Assembly (NCBI GenBank): GCA_019752045.1
Contig: JAIEMP010000005.1
Location: forward strand, 1 to 64,000
Direction: 5' to 3'
DNA length: 64,000 bases
Source: Chitinophagaceae bacterium
GTDB lineage: Bacteria > Bacteroidota > Bacteroidia > Chitinophagales > Chitinophagaceae
A program made the translations under genes and the position numbers. The notes beneath the pieces are model-generated. The model ran no database searches and was not told the origin of the DNA. It saw only the letters and a list, made by a program, of their open reading frames with translations. Below are positions 43,427 through 51,045 of this stretch, piece after piece; position 1 is the first letter of the stretch, and each line of letters begins with the position of its first letter.

Positions 43427-44388
43427 TACTCTTTAAAATTGTATTCTTTTTCAATTTGAAGTATTAAATTTTCGGCAGTTTCCCGTGCCCAGCGAATAAA
43501 GGAATTATAAGATTTAACTGCTCTCTCTTTAGATGCCACTTCATTATATAATAGTTTCAGGGCTTGGGGTTCAGTATTTAATAAAGGCAAAGGTGGATTG
43601 CTATATAACGGCAGTTGCTGTTTTATTGTTTCTGAGTCAGGAATTGATTTCCCATACTGCTTTTCTGTTTTAAGCATTTCGTCAAACGGGGCATAATAGA
43701 AAAACTGCAGGCACAATTTACTAAGGCTGCCCGCAGCTTCATCCAATCCCTCTTTTGAGGTTTCACAGGCAAATACTTTTCTGTCATAATAATCAATCAT
43801 CGCTGCTACAAGGGAATCATTTTCAATTAAGCGTAAGTTTCCTGAATTTTTTAATTGGGTAATGGCAGCCCGGTTAAATGCGACCTGATTAAGGGTTTCT
43901 GTCCTGAGCCATAAATCATATAAACGGTTACTATTAATGTTTCCCTCAATAGCCTCGCTGATTGCAGCCCTTAATGAATCCATATTCTTTCCAAGTAATA
44001 CATTTCTTGCCAAAATGCTGTTACACCTGGCGGTATCGTATTTTAGGTTTTCAACCATATCATGCATATATTTTACGGCCCTTTCTTTTTCGATTTTATG
44101 TTCCAGTTGATACTCTGCCAAAAAACCGCAAAAGACAGCGAGGAATAACATTAAAAATTCCCAGAAATAACTTTTCCAGTTTCGTTTGCCATGTTCGTGA
44201 TGGGCGTGGTGATGTACTTCCATGTTTTCTGTTTCAGGTTTGTAGTCTGCCTTTGCTAAAGCTCCTGCAGATAAATTTATGGTTTGGGGCTGTTCTGCAT
44301 CTGTGCTTGTTTCAGCAGCGGGTGCAATGGATTCATCAGTTGAGGGAGTGTTCAACTGTGTGTTTTGCTGTGGACTTTTCTCTTCCAT
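43426..44388 (-). CDS. array paralogue 8: MEVHHH-type single-pass membrane protein
   Basis: The protein has 320 residues and is the first paralogue transcribed. It lacks the NKPIHNEEE start block of the others and begins MEEKSPQQNTQLNTPSTDES. The His cluster is MEVHHHAHHEHGKR (56-69), the ectodomain motif QLKNSGNLRLI and the C-terminus EYNFKE. The tail block LSAGALAKADYK comes from a palindromic repeat (44246-44271). It lies 4 bases after the nucleotidyltransferase gene. Confidence 0.75.
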   Translation of the reverse strand: MEEKSPQQNTQLNTPSTDESIAPAAETSTDAEQPQTINLSAGALAKADYKPETENMEVHHHAHHEHGKRNWKSYFWEFLMLFLAVFCGFLAEYQLEHKIEKERAVKYMHDMVENLKYDTARCNSILARNVLLGKNMDSLRAAISEAIEGNINSNRLYDLWLRTETLNQVAFNRAAITQLKNSGNLRLIENDSLVAAMIDYYDRKVFACETSKEGLDEAAGSLSKLCLQFFYYAPFDEMLKTEKQYGKSIPDSETIKQQLPLYSNPPLPLLNTEPQALKLLYNEVASKERAVKSYNSFIRWARETAENLILQIEKEYNFKE

Positions 44389-44392
44389 TTCA

Positions 44393-45019
44393 TTATTTTA
44401 AATAAGCACTTACTTTCTCTTGGATAAATGCCTGTACCGTTTCCCAGGTTTGACCTTTTATACTAATGGGCGCTTCGCTTTCTTCCGCATCAGCAAAATA
44501 GGTGATGGCCTGAGGAACGGTGATTAATAAATTTTGGGTGCTGTACTTTTCTTTGTGAAACTGTACAAAATCTTTTACAGAAAAATGTTGCAGCAGTTCA
44601 GCAATGTCCCAAAAGTCTTTCTTTTTGCCACGGCCAAGTATGGCCTGTACTTTCATGGCAATGATATCTTCAACAGAAAACATCCTTATTTCTTCTGTAG
44701 TTGTTACAGGCCTTATTAATGGATGCGGGTGACGAACGATGTCAACTTTTACGTCATCCACATAACAGAAAATACCAAACCTTGCCTGCTTTTCTTCCGT
44801 TATAAACTTGCTGCCAAATCTTTTTTTTAGCGCTTCAGTAATAATTGTATTCTCAAATGCTGTGTTGGAAAATAAATCTAAATCAACTGACATGCGATGG
44901 CCATACAAAAGTGATAAAGCAGTGCCCCCCACTAATGAGAACCCACTCAGCTCAGGAATTTCCATCAACTCCTTTAATATGGAAAAAGTTCGGGGTTCGA
45001 CTGTCTTAAGATGTAGCAT
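44393..45019 (-). CDS. AbiEii-type nucleotidyltransferase
   Basis: This 208-residue protein has the AbiEii/AbiGii toxin-family nucleotidyltransferase pattern: the Gly-Gly turn and Asp pair of GGTALSLLYGHRMSVDLDLF (Gly31-32, Asp46 and Asp48), a third acidic strand VKVDIVRH and KKKDFWDIAELL. Related toxins modify tRNA or nucleotides and act in phage defence. The ATG at 45019 lies inside the upstream DUF6922 gene (46-base overlap). It leads directly into the eight-paralogue array. Confidence 0.85.
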   Translation of the reverse strand: MLHLKTVEPRTFSILKELMEIPELSGFSLVGGTALSLLYGHRMSVDLDLFSNTAFENTIITEALKKRFGSKFITEEKQARFGIFCYVDDVKVDIVRHPHPLIRPVTTTEEIRMFSVEDIIAMKVQAILGRGKKKDFWDIAELLQHFSVKDFVQFHKEKYSTQNLLITVPQAITYFADAEESEAPISIKGQTWETVQAFIQEKVSAYLK

Positions 45020-45276
45020 CTGAAATCTTTTAGAGGACGATTAATTACGGCACTTGCCAAATACATTCTCGTTTCAGGTAAGAATTTTGCATTTAATAAT
45101 GCCTCGGTCACTTTTTCATCGCCATAGTAACGGCGGCAGTTGCGTATATCTTCCACATCACCTCTTTCAAAAACCCGTTCAATAACAAAATTAGCTTTGG
45201 CATCATAGTCAATGTTTTCAAATACCACATCCCAAAAGATGCGTTTATTAAATATGGGTTTTGCTTTTTGATGCAT
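44974..45276 (-). CDS. DUF6922 protein, likely antitoxin partner
   Basis: This 100-residue protein has the pattern IFWDVVFENIDYDAKANFV, then VIERVFERGDVEDIRNCRRY and a C-terminal FRCYILRQSNPELFPY. I recognise this as DUF6922, usually found directly before AbiEii-type nucleotidyltransferases. It overlaps the next gene by 46 bases, consistent with a toxin-antitoxin-like pair. It is the first gene of the long operon, and the ~58 bases to the next upstream gene must contain the promoter or read-through. Confidence 0.75.
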   Translation of the reverse strand: MHQKAKPIFNKRIFWDVVFENIDYDAKANFVIERVFERGDVEDIRNCRRYYGDEKVTEALLNAKFLPETRMYLASAVINRPLKDFRCYILRQSNPELFPY

Positions 45277-45333
45277 GTATTAAAGATACAAAATGAGTTT
45301 TATATCGTAGTGGTAATGAATTCACCGCTATTG

Positions 45334-46647
45334 TTAATCTAAATTCAAAATCGTTTGCAACAACACATTCGCTCCGTTTTCCATATCCGTTGCTGTTGAA
45401 AATTCTTTGGGTGAATGACTGAAACCACCAATACTGGGAATAAATATCATAGCAGCAGGTGCAATTTTGGCGATGTGCTGCGAATCATGCCCGGCACCGC
45501 TTTGCATAAACTTGGTGCTAAAGCCTAATGACTTTGCTGTGGTGTTGATAGCCTGCTGTAATTTTTTATCTGTCAATGCGGGTTTTGATTCGTTGGGTTG
45601 ACGTTCAAAACTGATTTTGGTTTTCGATTCTTTTGCAATGATGGCTGCACGTTTTTCAATTTCTTTAAACAGTATTTCAATTTTTGCAGCATCCAAATCA
45701 CGGATTTCCAAACCCAATACAACTTTACCGGGAATAACATTATAAGCACCGGGTTGTACATTAATTTTTCCAACCGTTCCCACCTGTGTTCCTTTTACAC
45801 TCGTTATCACTTCATTTACTGCAATAATAAATTTGGATGCTGCCAGCAACGCATCCTGCCGCATGTTCATTTGTGTAGCGCCTGCATGATTGGCAAAACC
45901 TTCTACCGTTACTTCCCAATGCACAATACCCACAATACCTTCCACCACACCAATCTGTATGTTTTCTTTTTCTAAAATGCCGCCCTGCTCAATATGCAGT
46001 TCTAACCACGCATAAAAATCTCCTTTGTTGCGTTTGCATGATTCTAAATTGTCAGGATTACCGTCGAGTGCTTTGATTCCTTCAGCATGTGTTAAACCGC
46101 TTTGACTTTTTTGCTGTAGTCCTTCTTTGGTTAATCCTTCGCACATGGCTTTGCTGCCAATGGTACCGCCTTCTTCATTGGCAAAAATGATAACCTCTAA
46201 AGGATGCTCAGTAACAACATTGTTTTCATTCAATATTTCAATGACTTCCAGTGCACTGATGGAACCAAGTGTACCATCATAGTTACCACCATCGGGCACC
46301 ATATCAATATGCGAACCAAAACCAATAGGTTTGAGTGATGCGTTTTTCCCTTTGCGTTTGCCGATGATATTTCCTGCTGTGTCAATCGTTGGATTCAATC
46401 CTGCTTTTTTCATCAGCTCCATAAACCATGCACGGCCTTCAATATCGCTTTTTGTATAAGCAACACGGTAACCACGGCCTTTTTCATCCACACCAAATTT
46501 TGCCAATTCAAAAATGCGGCTTTCAATACGTTTGCCATTAACACTTAAAGTGGCTCCTGCTTTTTTGTTATTGGAAAGCAAAGAGCCAAATGCACTCATG
46601 CCAATTATTGTGAGTGATGATTGTTTAATGAAGTTTCTGCGTTGCAT
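45334..46647 (-). CDS. Zn-dependent amidase, hydantoinase/carbamoylase family (M20)
   Basis: This 437-residue protein has an MQRRNFIKQSS leader, a Tat-like or secretion signal (TIIGMSAFGSLL). Metal-site segments of N-carbamoyl-L-amino acid hydrolase/allantoate amidohydrolase are visible: GFGSHIDMVPDGGNYDG, FANEEGG, LHIEQG, and FSHSPKE near the end. It releases an amino acid or ureido product from N-carbamoyl substrates. The leader is nearly the same as that of the dioxygenase at 52998, suggesting export of both by the same route. It overlaps the DUF2306 gene by 23 bases. Confidence 0.85.
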   Translation of the reverse strand: MQRRNFIKQSSLTIIGMSAFGSLLSNNKKAGATLSVNGKRIESRIFELAKFGVDEKGRGYRVAYTKSDIEGRAWFMELMKKAGLNPTIDTAGNIIGKRKGKNASLKPIGFGSHIDMVPDGGNYDGTLGSISALEVIEILNENNVVTEHPLEVIIFANEEGGTIGSKAMCEGLTKEGLQQKSQSGLTHAEGIKALDGNPDNLESCKRNKGDFYAWLELHIEQGGILEKENIQIGVVEGIVGIVHWEVTVEGFANHAGATQMNMRQDALLAASKFIIAVNEVITSVKGTQVGTVGKINVQPGAYNVIPGKVVLGLEIRDLDAAKIEILFKEIEKRAAIIAKESKTKISFERQPNESKPALTDKKLQQAINTTAKSLGFSTKFMQSGAGHDSQHIAKIAPAAMIFIPSIGGFSHSPKEFSTATDMENGANVLLQTILNLD

Positions 46648-47260
46648 TATTTACTTTTTTATTATTTATCAACCAATACATATTAAACAACAGCAAAGGC
46701 ACAAGCCACACAAATAAATCAGAAGCCAGTAATGCTGTAGATTCATTTGGGAATAAAGAATTAAATATACCCATTGCAAAAGCATCAATTACTCTTATTG
46801 TTACAAAATAGGCTGCACAAATAAAACTGCATATCATCATTCGTTGATGCAGTACTATTTTTCGTTGCTTTACAAAATAGAAAGCAAGGATGATAAACAG
46901 CAGCCATAAACTTGTTACTGTAAGTTGTGATGGCCTGCACCCAATGCACCAGGTTCTCGGTATCATGATATACAGTGTGCTAATACAAATCAGCGATGCA
47001 AGAATGTAAAGCTTACCTGTAGTACGATGAAACGAAATGTAGTTGTTACGAATAGAAGGTGTGAATTGCAGGATGGCTGTGCAATAAACGATGATGCCGG
47101 CAACAATATGCAACGCAAAAACGCTGTTATCAAATGTACTCTTATCTCCCCAATGTTCAAGTGAACTATTTGTAAGATACTTGTACTTCGGTATCAATTT
47201 GTATAAAAAGAAACTGAAGAAGGCAAACCAGAAAGCAGCAATGGAAATTTTCTTCAGCAT
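46625..47260 (-). CDS. DUF2306 membrane protein
   Basis: This 211-residue protein has about six membrane segments. The pattern ALHIVAGIIVYCTAILQFTP, SFHRTTGKLYILASL and LHQRMMICSF (His residues in segments 2, 3 and 5) fits DUF2306, a family resembling membrane cytochromes or heme proteins. The paralogue at 58876 shares the layout. It overlaps the carbamoylase gene by 23 bases and is therefore transcribed with it. Confidence 0.75.
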   Translation of the reverse strand: MLKKISIAAFWFAFFSFFLYKLIPKYKYLTNSSLEHWGDKSTFDNSVFALHIVAGIIVYCTAILQFTPSIRNNYISFHRTTGKLYILASLICISTLYIMIPRTWCIGCRPSQLTVTSLWLLFIILAFYFVKQRKIVLHQRMMICSFICAAYFVTIRVIDAFAMGIFNSLFPNESTALLASDLFVWLVPLLLFNMYWLINNKKVNNATQKLH

Positions 47261-47327
47261 GAATTGTTATTTACTTTTTTTAAACCATGGTTCGCAAAAT
47301 AAAACTACAGTGGCGGAAAGAGGTTTA

Positions 47328-48776
47328 CTATATTTCGTTAATCTCCTTTGCTGCACGGGCACCTGATTCAATCGCACCTTCCATACTTCCTGAGTATATG
47401 GAAGTGTGCTCTCCGGCAAAATGTATACGGCCTTCGGGGCGAATGATTTCCGGAAGCCATTTATTAATTTGACCAGGAAGAAACAACGAATATGCTCCAA
47501 GAGAATAAGGGTCAAGCTGCCAACTCTTTGAAATTCCACCCTCGTAGTAGTCGGAAACATCAGGGTGAACTTTACTCATCTGTTCAAGCGTGAATTTTAA
47601 TCTGTCGTCATTCGACATCTTGTCAAGTTGCAATGCATCTTGCCCACGGGCATGGCTTTCAAGAATAGCTCTTTCTCCTTCTCTCCCTGTTTTGATCATA
47701 GGATGTTTTTGTACCTGCCCGATAGGGAGATCAGTCATAGCTGAACCATTCTCTCCATTGCTTTCCCAAAAACTTTTCTTTACTTCCAGAAAAACACGGG
47801 TTGTTGGTGTGTAATAGAGTCCGGAAATGATCTCTTTTTTGAATGCTGATAACGAAGGTGTGATATTGATGTTTTGCAACACGGAAAAAGGAATGGTACA
47901 AACGATCCGATCTCCAATAATGCTTTCCTGCTTACCAGCTCTATTAACAATTACTTCAACACGATTGGAGGCATTTTTTATACTCACCACTTCAGCATTA
48001 AAACGGATTCGTTCTCCCAATCTGATTGTAAATGCTGTGGACAAGCTATCTACTCCACCCGGGAAGCTGTACACATCTTTACTTCTGATACTCTGTAATA
48101 CCGGTAACAGATTCCAGGCAGCAGAGGCTTTTCCTTGGCGATCGCAATACCAGGTAGTTACACGGATAATTTCCTGAGCACCTGCAGACGCACCGTTTTC
48201 TGCAACAAGCTGAAGCAATGTTTTGTTGTCAATTGAACGGGCCCAATCAAACAGTGAATTCGAAATAGCAGCATCATGCATACCATCCAGTAAGGGCTGG
48301 ATGTATTTGTTGGTGATACTGCCCTCCCGTTCTTCCGGTTTGAGCTCATATGGCCAGTTTATTTTCCCGTTATCCGGAACAATTCGTTTACCACGCAAAT
48401 GATAAACAGTATTTCCACCTGGACTACGAATAGCAGGGGACTTCAGTGATTCGTATGGAATATTGAAAAGCTTGACGTACCGAAAAAGGTTGAAATAATT
48501 ATCGTTGAAACTCATTGCACCTGCCTCAGCAGTTAATCCTGAAGTAAAACCTTCCCGAAGTGTTAGTACACGACCACCAGACCGATTTCTTGCTTCAATC
48601 ACTATCACCTCATGACCAGCTTGTACGAGCTCCCAAGCTGCGGTTAAACCAGCAAGGCCTGCACCAAGGACAATTACTTTCTTCTTTGTTCTTTGACCAG
48701 ATGCAACTACAGCAATTGGCAGCAAAAGACCTGCGGTTGCAATAGTGGAATTTTTTAGAAAGTTTTTACGATTCAT
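47328..48776 (-). CDS. flavin monoamine oxidase family protein, copy 1
   Basis: This 482-residue exported flavoprotein starts at MNRKNFLKNSTIATAGLLLP (48776). The longer open frame upstream (to 48824) runs into the leader region. It has the FAD-binding GAGLAGLTAAWELVQAG, the EARNRSGGRV motif, and the C-terminal FAD motif GRIHFAGEHTSIYSGSMEGA. It oxidises amines or amino acids with release of H2O2 and ammonia. A very similar full-length copy lies at 56133. It has a DUF2306/amidase unit downstream and a hairpin repeat (48832-48948) 56 bases upstream of the start. Confidence 0.88.
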   Translation of the reverse strand: MNRKNFLKNSTIATAGLLLPIAVVASGQRTKKKVIVLGAGLAGLTAAWELVQAGHEVIVIEARNRSGGRVLTLREGFTSGLTAEAGAMSFNDNYFNLFRYVKLFNIPYESLKSPAIRSPGGNTVYHLRGKRIVPDNGKINWPYELKPEEREGSITNKYIQPLLDGMHDAAISNSLFDWARSIDNKTLLQLVAENGASAGAQEIIRVTTWYCDRQGKASAAWNLLPVLQSIRSKDVYSFPGGVDSLSTAFTIRLGERIRFNAEVVSIKNASNRVEVIVNRAGKQESIIGDRIVCTIPFSVLQNINITPSLSAFKKEIISGLYYTPTTRVFLEVKKSFWESNGENGSAMTDLPIGQVQKHPMIKTGREGERAILESHARGQDALQLDKMSNDDRLKFTLEQMSKVHPDVSDYYEGGISKSWQLDPYSLGAYSLFLPGQINKWLPEIIRPEGRIHFAGEHTSIYSGSMEGAIESGARAAKEINEI

Positions 48777-48831
48777 TGAATATCCTTTTATGATTACTTC
48801 GCCTTTGTTGGTGTTCTTCAACAACGAACTT

Positions 48832-48948
48832 GCTTTTCAAAGTCTCCAGACTTTGAAGTCCTATGCAATCTGTCTCCGACAGAATAATAAATGAAACAGT
48901 TCGGAAACTGTTTGTTTAAAACTGCGAAGTCTGGAGACTTCGCAGAGC
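48832..48948. repeat. four-hairpin element, copy A
   Basis: This 117-base element has four consecutive hairpins: CAAAGTCT/AGACTTTG, TCTGTC/GACAGA, AAACAGTT/AACTGTTT and GCGAAGTCT/AGACTTCGC. The outer ends GCTTT/AGAGC also pair. Same orientation as copies B-E. Located 56 bases upstream of the amine oxidase start. Confidence 0.9.
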
Positions 48949-48969
48949 TGATAGTTACATCAAAACAAT

Positions 48970-49046
48970 TTATTTTTTAAACTTTCCATACACCGCCTGT
49001 CCCGGAAAAACATTGCTCACTGTTTTACCATTCTTTAAAATAAAAC
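48970..49046 (-). pseudogene. relic of a second amidohydrolase gene (C-terminal end)
   Basis: In the minus-strand frame the stretch reads FILKNGKTVSNVFPGQAV then YGKFKK and a stop. This matches the last 24 residues of the amidohydrolase at 51046 (FVLKNGKTVSDIFPGQAV...) at 22 of 24 positions. Nothing upstream of it is left; the sequence changes abruptly into the end of a four-hairpin element. Confidence 0.85.
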
Positions 49047-49071
49047 TCGGCTCTGGAGACTTCGCAGAGCT
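49047..49071. repeat. truncated four-hairpin element
   Basis: Only the right end (CTCTGGAGACTTCGCAGAGC, 49051-49070) of the repeat is present. It is fused to the amidohydrolase relic, which marks a deletion or recombination endpoint. Confidence 0.8.
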
Positions 49072-49078
49072 AATTCTA

Positions 49079-50866
49079 TTAATTTTTAACTGCTTTACTT
49101 TCTATCCACTTATTAATTTTTGTTTCCAAAATAATCAGTGGCAAGCAGCCATCTTTCAACACTTCATCATGAAATTCTTTAATGTCAAACTTATTTCCCA
49201 GTTTCTTCTTTGCCCTTTCACGCAGTTCAATAATTTTTAACTCACCTATTTTATAACTTACTGCCTGTCCTGCTGTAACCATATATCGTTCTATCCGTTG
49301 TTCTGCTTCAATTGCAGATACGGGTTGGTTCTCTAGCACATAAGCAATGGCTTTTTCTCGGCTCCATCCTTTGTAATGGATACCGGCATCTACCACTAAG
49401 CGAACAGCCCGTTCAATTTCACCATTTAATCTGCCCAGGTATTGATAAGGGTCTGTGAACAATCCTAATTCCTTGCCTAAACTTTCGGCATACAATGCCC
49501 AGCCTTCACCAAACGCACTTAATGCAGCTGCTTTTCTAAATTCCGGAATATCCGCTTCCTGTTGAATGGCTACCTGGTAGTGATGCCCGGGAATAGCTTC
49601 ATGTATAAATAAATCTTCCATGGAGAAATAATTGTATTGAGCCGGGTCACGGATTACTTCATAAAAAATACCCGCTCTTTTTCCATCTCGGGAAGGTCTC
49701 ATGTATTGCGCATTTGCACCGGCGGCCCGAAACTTTTCAGTAGCCCTTACTTCAAATGTTGATTTGGGTGTTAAATTAAAAAGCTTGTTTAGCTGTGGCG
49801 ACATTATATCAAGAAAACTCCTGAACCTGTTCAATACTTCTTCTTCGGTTTTAAATGGAAAAAATTTGGGATCAGTTTTCACATATTCAAAAAAGGATTT
49901 TAAATCACCTTTAAAGCCCACTTGCGTTTTCACGGTTTCCATTTCTTTGCGAATACGGGCAACTTCACTGAGTCCTAAATTAAAAATTTGTTCGGCGCTG
50001 ATGTTCGTAGTGGTGTAATACTTTAACCACAATTCATATTCTTTCTTTCCTTTATCATTATCTAATAAGCCCGAAGTTTTTCTTGCTTTTGGAATATAAT
50101 CGGTAACAATGTAATCATACAGTTTTTTGTATGCAGGTTGAATAATCTTTTCAATGGCTGCCGAGTAATCTTTTTTAAGTTGAACTGTAGCAGCGCTATC
50201 TAAATTGGCAGGAAGTTTCAGTAATGGTTTATAAAATACATTCTCCTTTACGTCACCTTCAAATAATGGTTTTAATTGTGGCGGCACTTTTTCCATTGCA
50301 GCCTTTGGATTTGTATTGTTTTGCGCAACACCCTTTTTCATATTAGCAATGGCCTGATCCACCCAGGTTTGAAAACCTTTCATACGGCTAATAAAATTTC
50401 TGTAATCTTTTTCGGTATTAAAAGGAATAGAACCTGCTCCCGAACCTAACGTAGCAAAACGTGTTGAAAAACTAAAAACGAATTGATCAACAGGTCTGTA
50501 AAAACCCAACGAATTATCTAATCGTTCGTTTTCTGATTTGAGATTGTAAGTAAGCATCTCAACACTTAATAACTCAGATGCGGTTAAGCCAGCTTTGTTA
50601 ATGACAGCTAATTGGCTGAGGTATTTTTGATTGAGTGCTTTTGTCTTTTTTATATACGCTTCGCTGATCGTAATTTCAATTTGGTTGTTGTAATCGTTGA
50701 TACCTGCTTCTGTAGCTTGTAATGGATTTAAAGCATAGTATTCTTTTGAGTACTGTTCAAGTAATGACTCCAGTTGAATAGATTGATTCACCTTTTGTGC
50801 CAAAAGCGAAGAAGTAAAAAGACTTATTAGTGTTATGAGCAGGAGTGTTGTTTGCCTTATTTTCAT
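49079..50866 (-). CDS. DUF885 family metallopeptidase-like protein
   Basis: From MKIRQTTLLLITLISLF (50866) the protein has 595 residues with a signal peptide ending LLAQ. The longer frame up to 50950 begins inside repeat B and is not used here. The family zinc-like motif HEAIPGHHYQVAIQ is present, with FGEGWALYAESLG downstream, as in DUF885 proteins (M32/gluzincin-like fold). It probably acts on peptides in the periplasm. Its upstream spacer holds hairpin repeat B, and its 3' end faces the repeat fragment. Confidence 0.88.
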   Translation of the reverse strand: MKIRQTTLLLITLISLFTSSLLAQKVNQSIQLESLLEQYSKEYYALNPLQATEAGINDYNNQIEITISEAYIKKTKALNQKYLSQLAVINKAGLTASELLSVEMLTYNLKSENERLDNSLGFYRPVDQFVFSFSTRFATLGSGAGSIPFNTEKDYRNFISRMKGFQTWVDQAIANMKKGVAQNNTNPKAAMEKVPPQLKPLFEGDVKENVFYKPLLKLPANLDSAATVQLKKDYSAAIEKIIQPAYKKLYDYIVTDYIPKARKTSGLLDNDKGKKEYELWLKYYTTTNISAEQIFNLGLSEVARIRKEMETVKTQVGFKGDLKSFFEYVKTDPKFFPFKTEEEVLNRFRSFLDIMSPQLNKLFNLTPKSTFEVRATEKFRAAGANAQYMRPSRDGKRAGIFYEVIRDPAQYNYFSMEDLFIHEAIPGHHYQVAIQQEADIPEFRKAAALSAFGEGWALYAESLGKELGLFTDPYQYLGRLNGEIERAVRLVVDAGIHYKGWSREKAIAYVLENQPVSAIEAEQRIERYMVTAGQAVSYKIGELKIIELRERAKKKLGNKFDIKEFHDEVLKDGCLPLIILETKINKWIESKAVKN

Positions 50867-50893
50867 TATTCTATTTTTTATAATTATAAATCT

Positions 50894-51010
50894 GCTCTTC
50901 AAAGTCTCCAGACTTTGAAGTTGTATGCATCCTGTCTCCGACAGGATCATAAATGAAACAGTTAGGAAACTGTTTGTTTAAAACTGCGAAGTCTGGAGAC
51001 TTCGCAGAGC
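50894..51010. repeat. four-hairpin element, copy B
   Basis: This copy has 117 bases with perfect end pairing GCTCT/AGAGC. The second hairpin is extended to ATCCTGTC/GACAGGAT, so the C-G pair here replaces the T-A pair of copy A. Located 28 bases upstream of the DUF885 start and 35 bases after the amidohydrolase stop. Confidence 0.9.
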
Positions 51011-51045
51011 TGATTATTTGATGAATTTTTTTCATTTTGATTATT

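Noticed and set aside
36872-44388. Idea that the array is a set of broken copies (pseudogenes)
   Set aside because: All eight keep start, His cluster, membrane segment, ectodomain motif and a similar C-terminal end with no frameshift.
50867-50950. N-terminal extension of the DUF885 protein (28 residues)
   Set aside because: It begins inside hairpin repeat B (LQSLETLKS peptide). The signal peptide starts at MKIRQTT.
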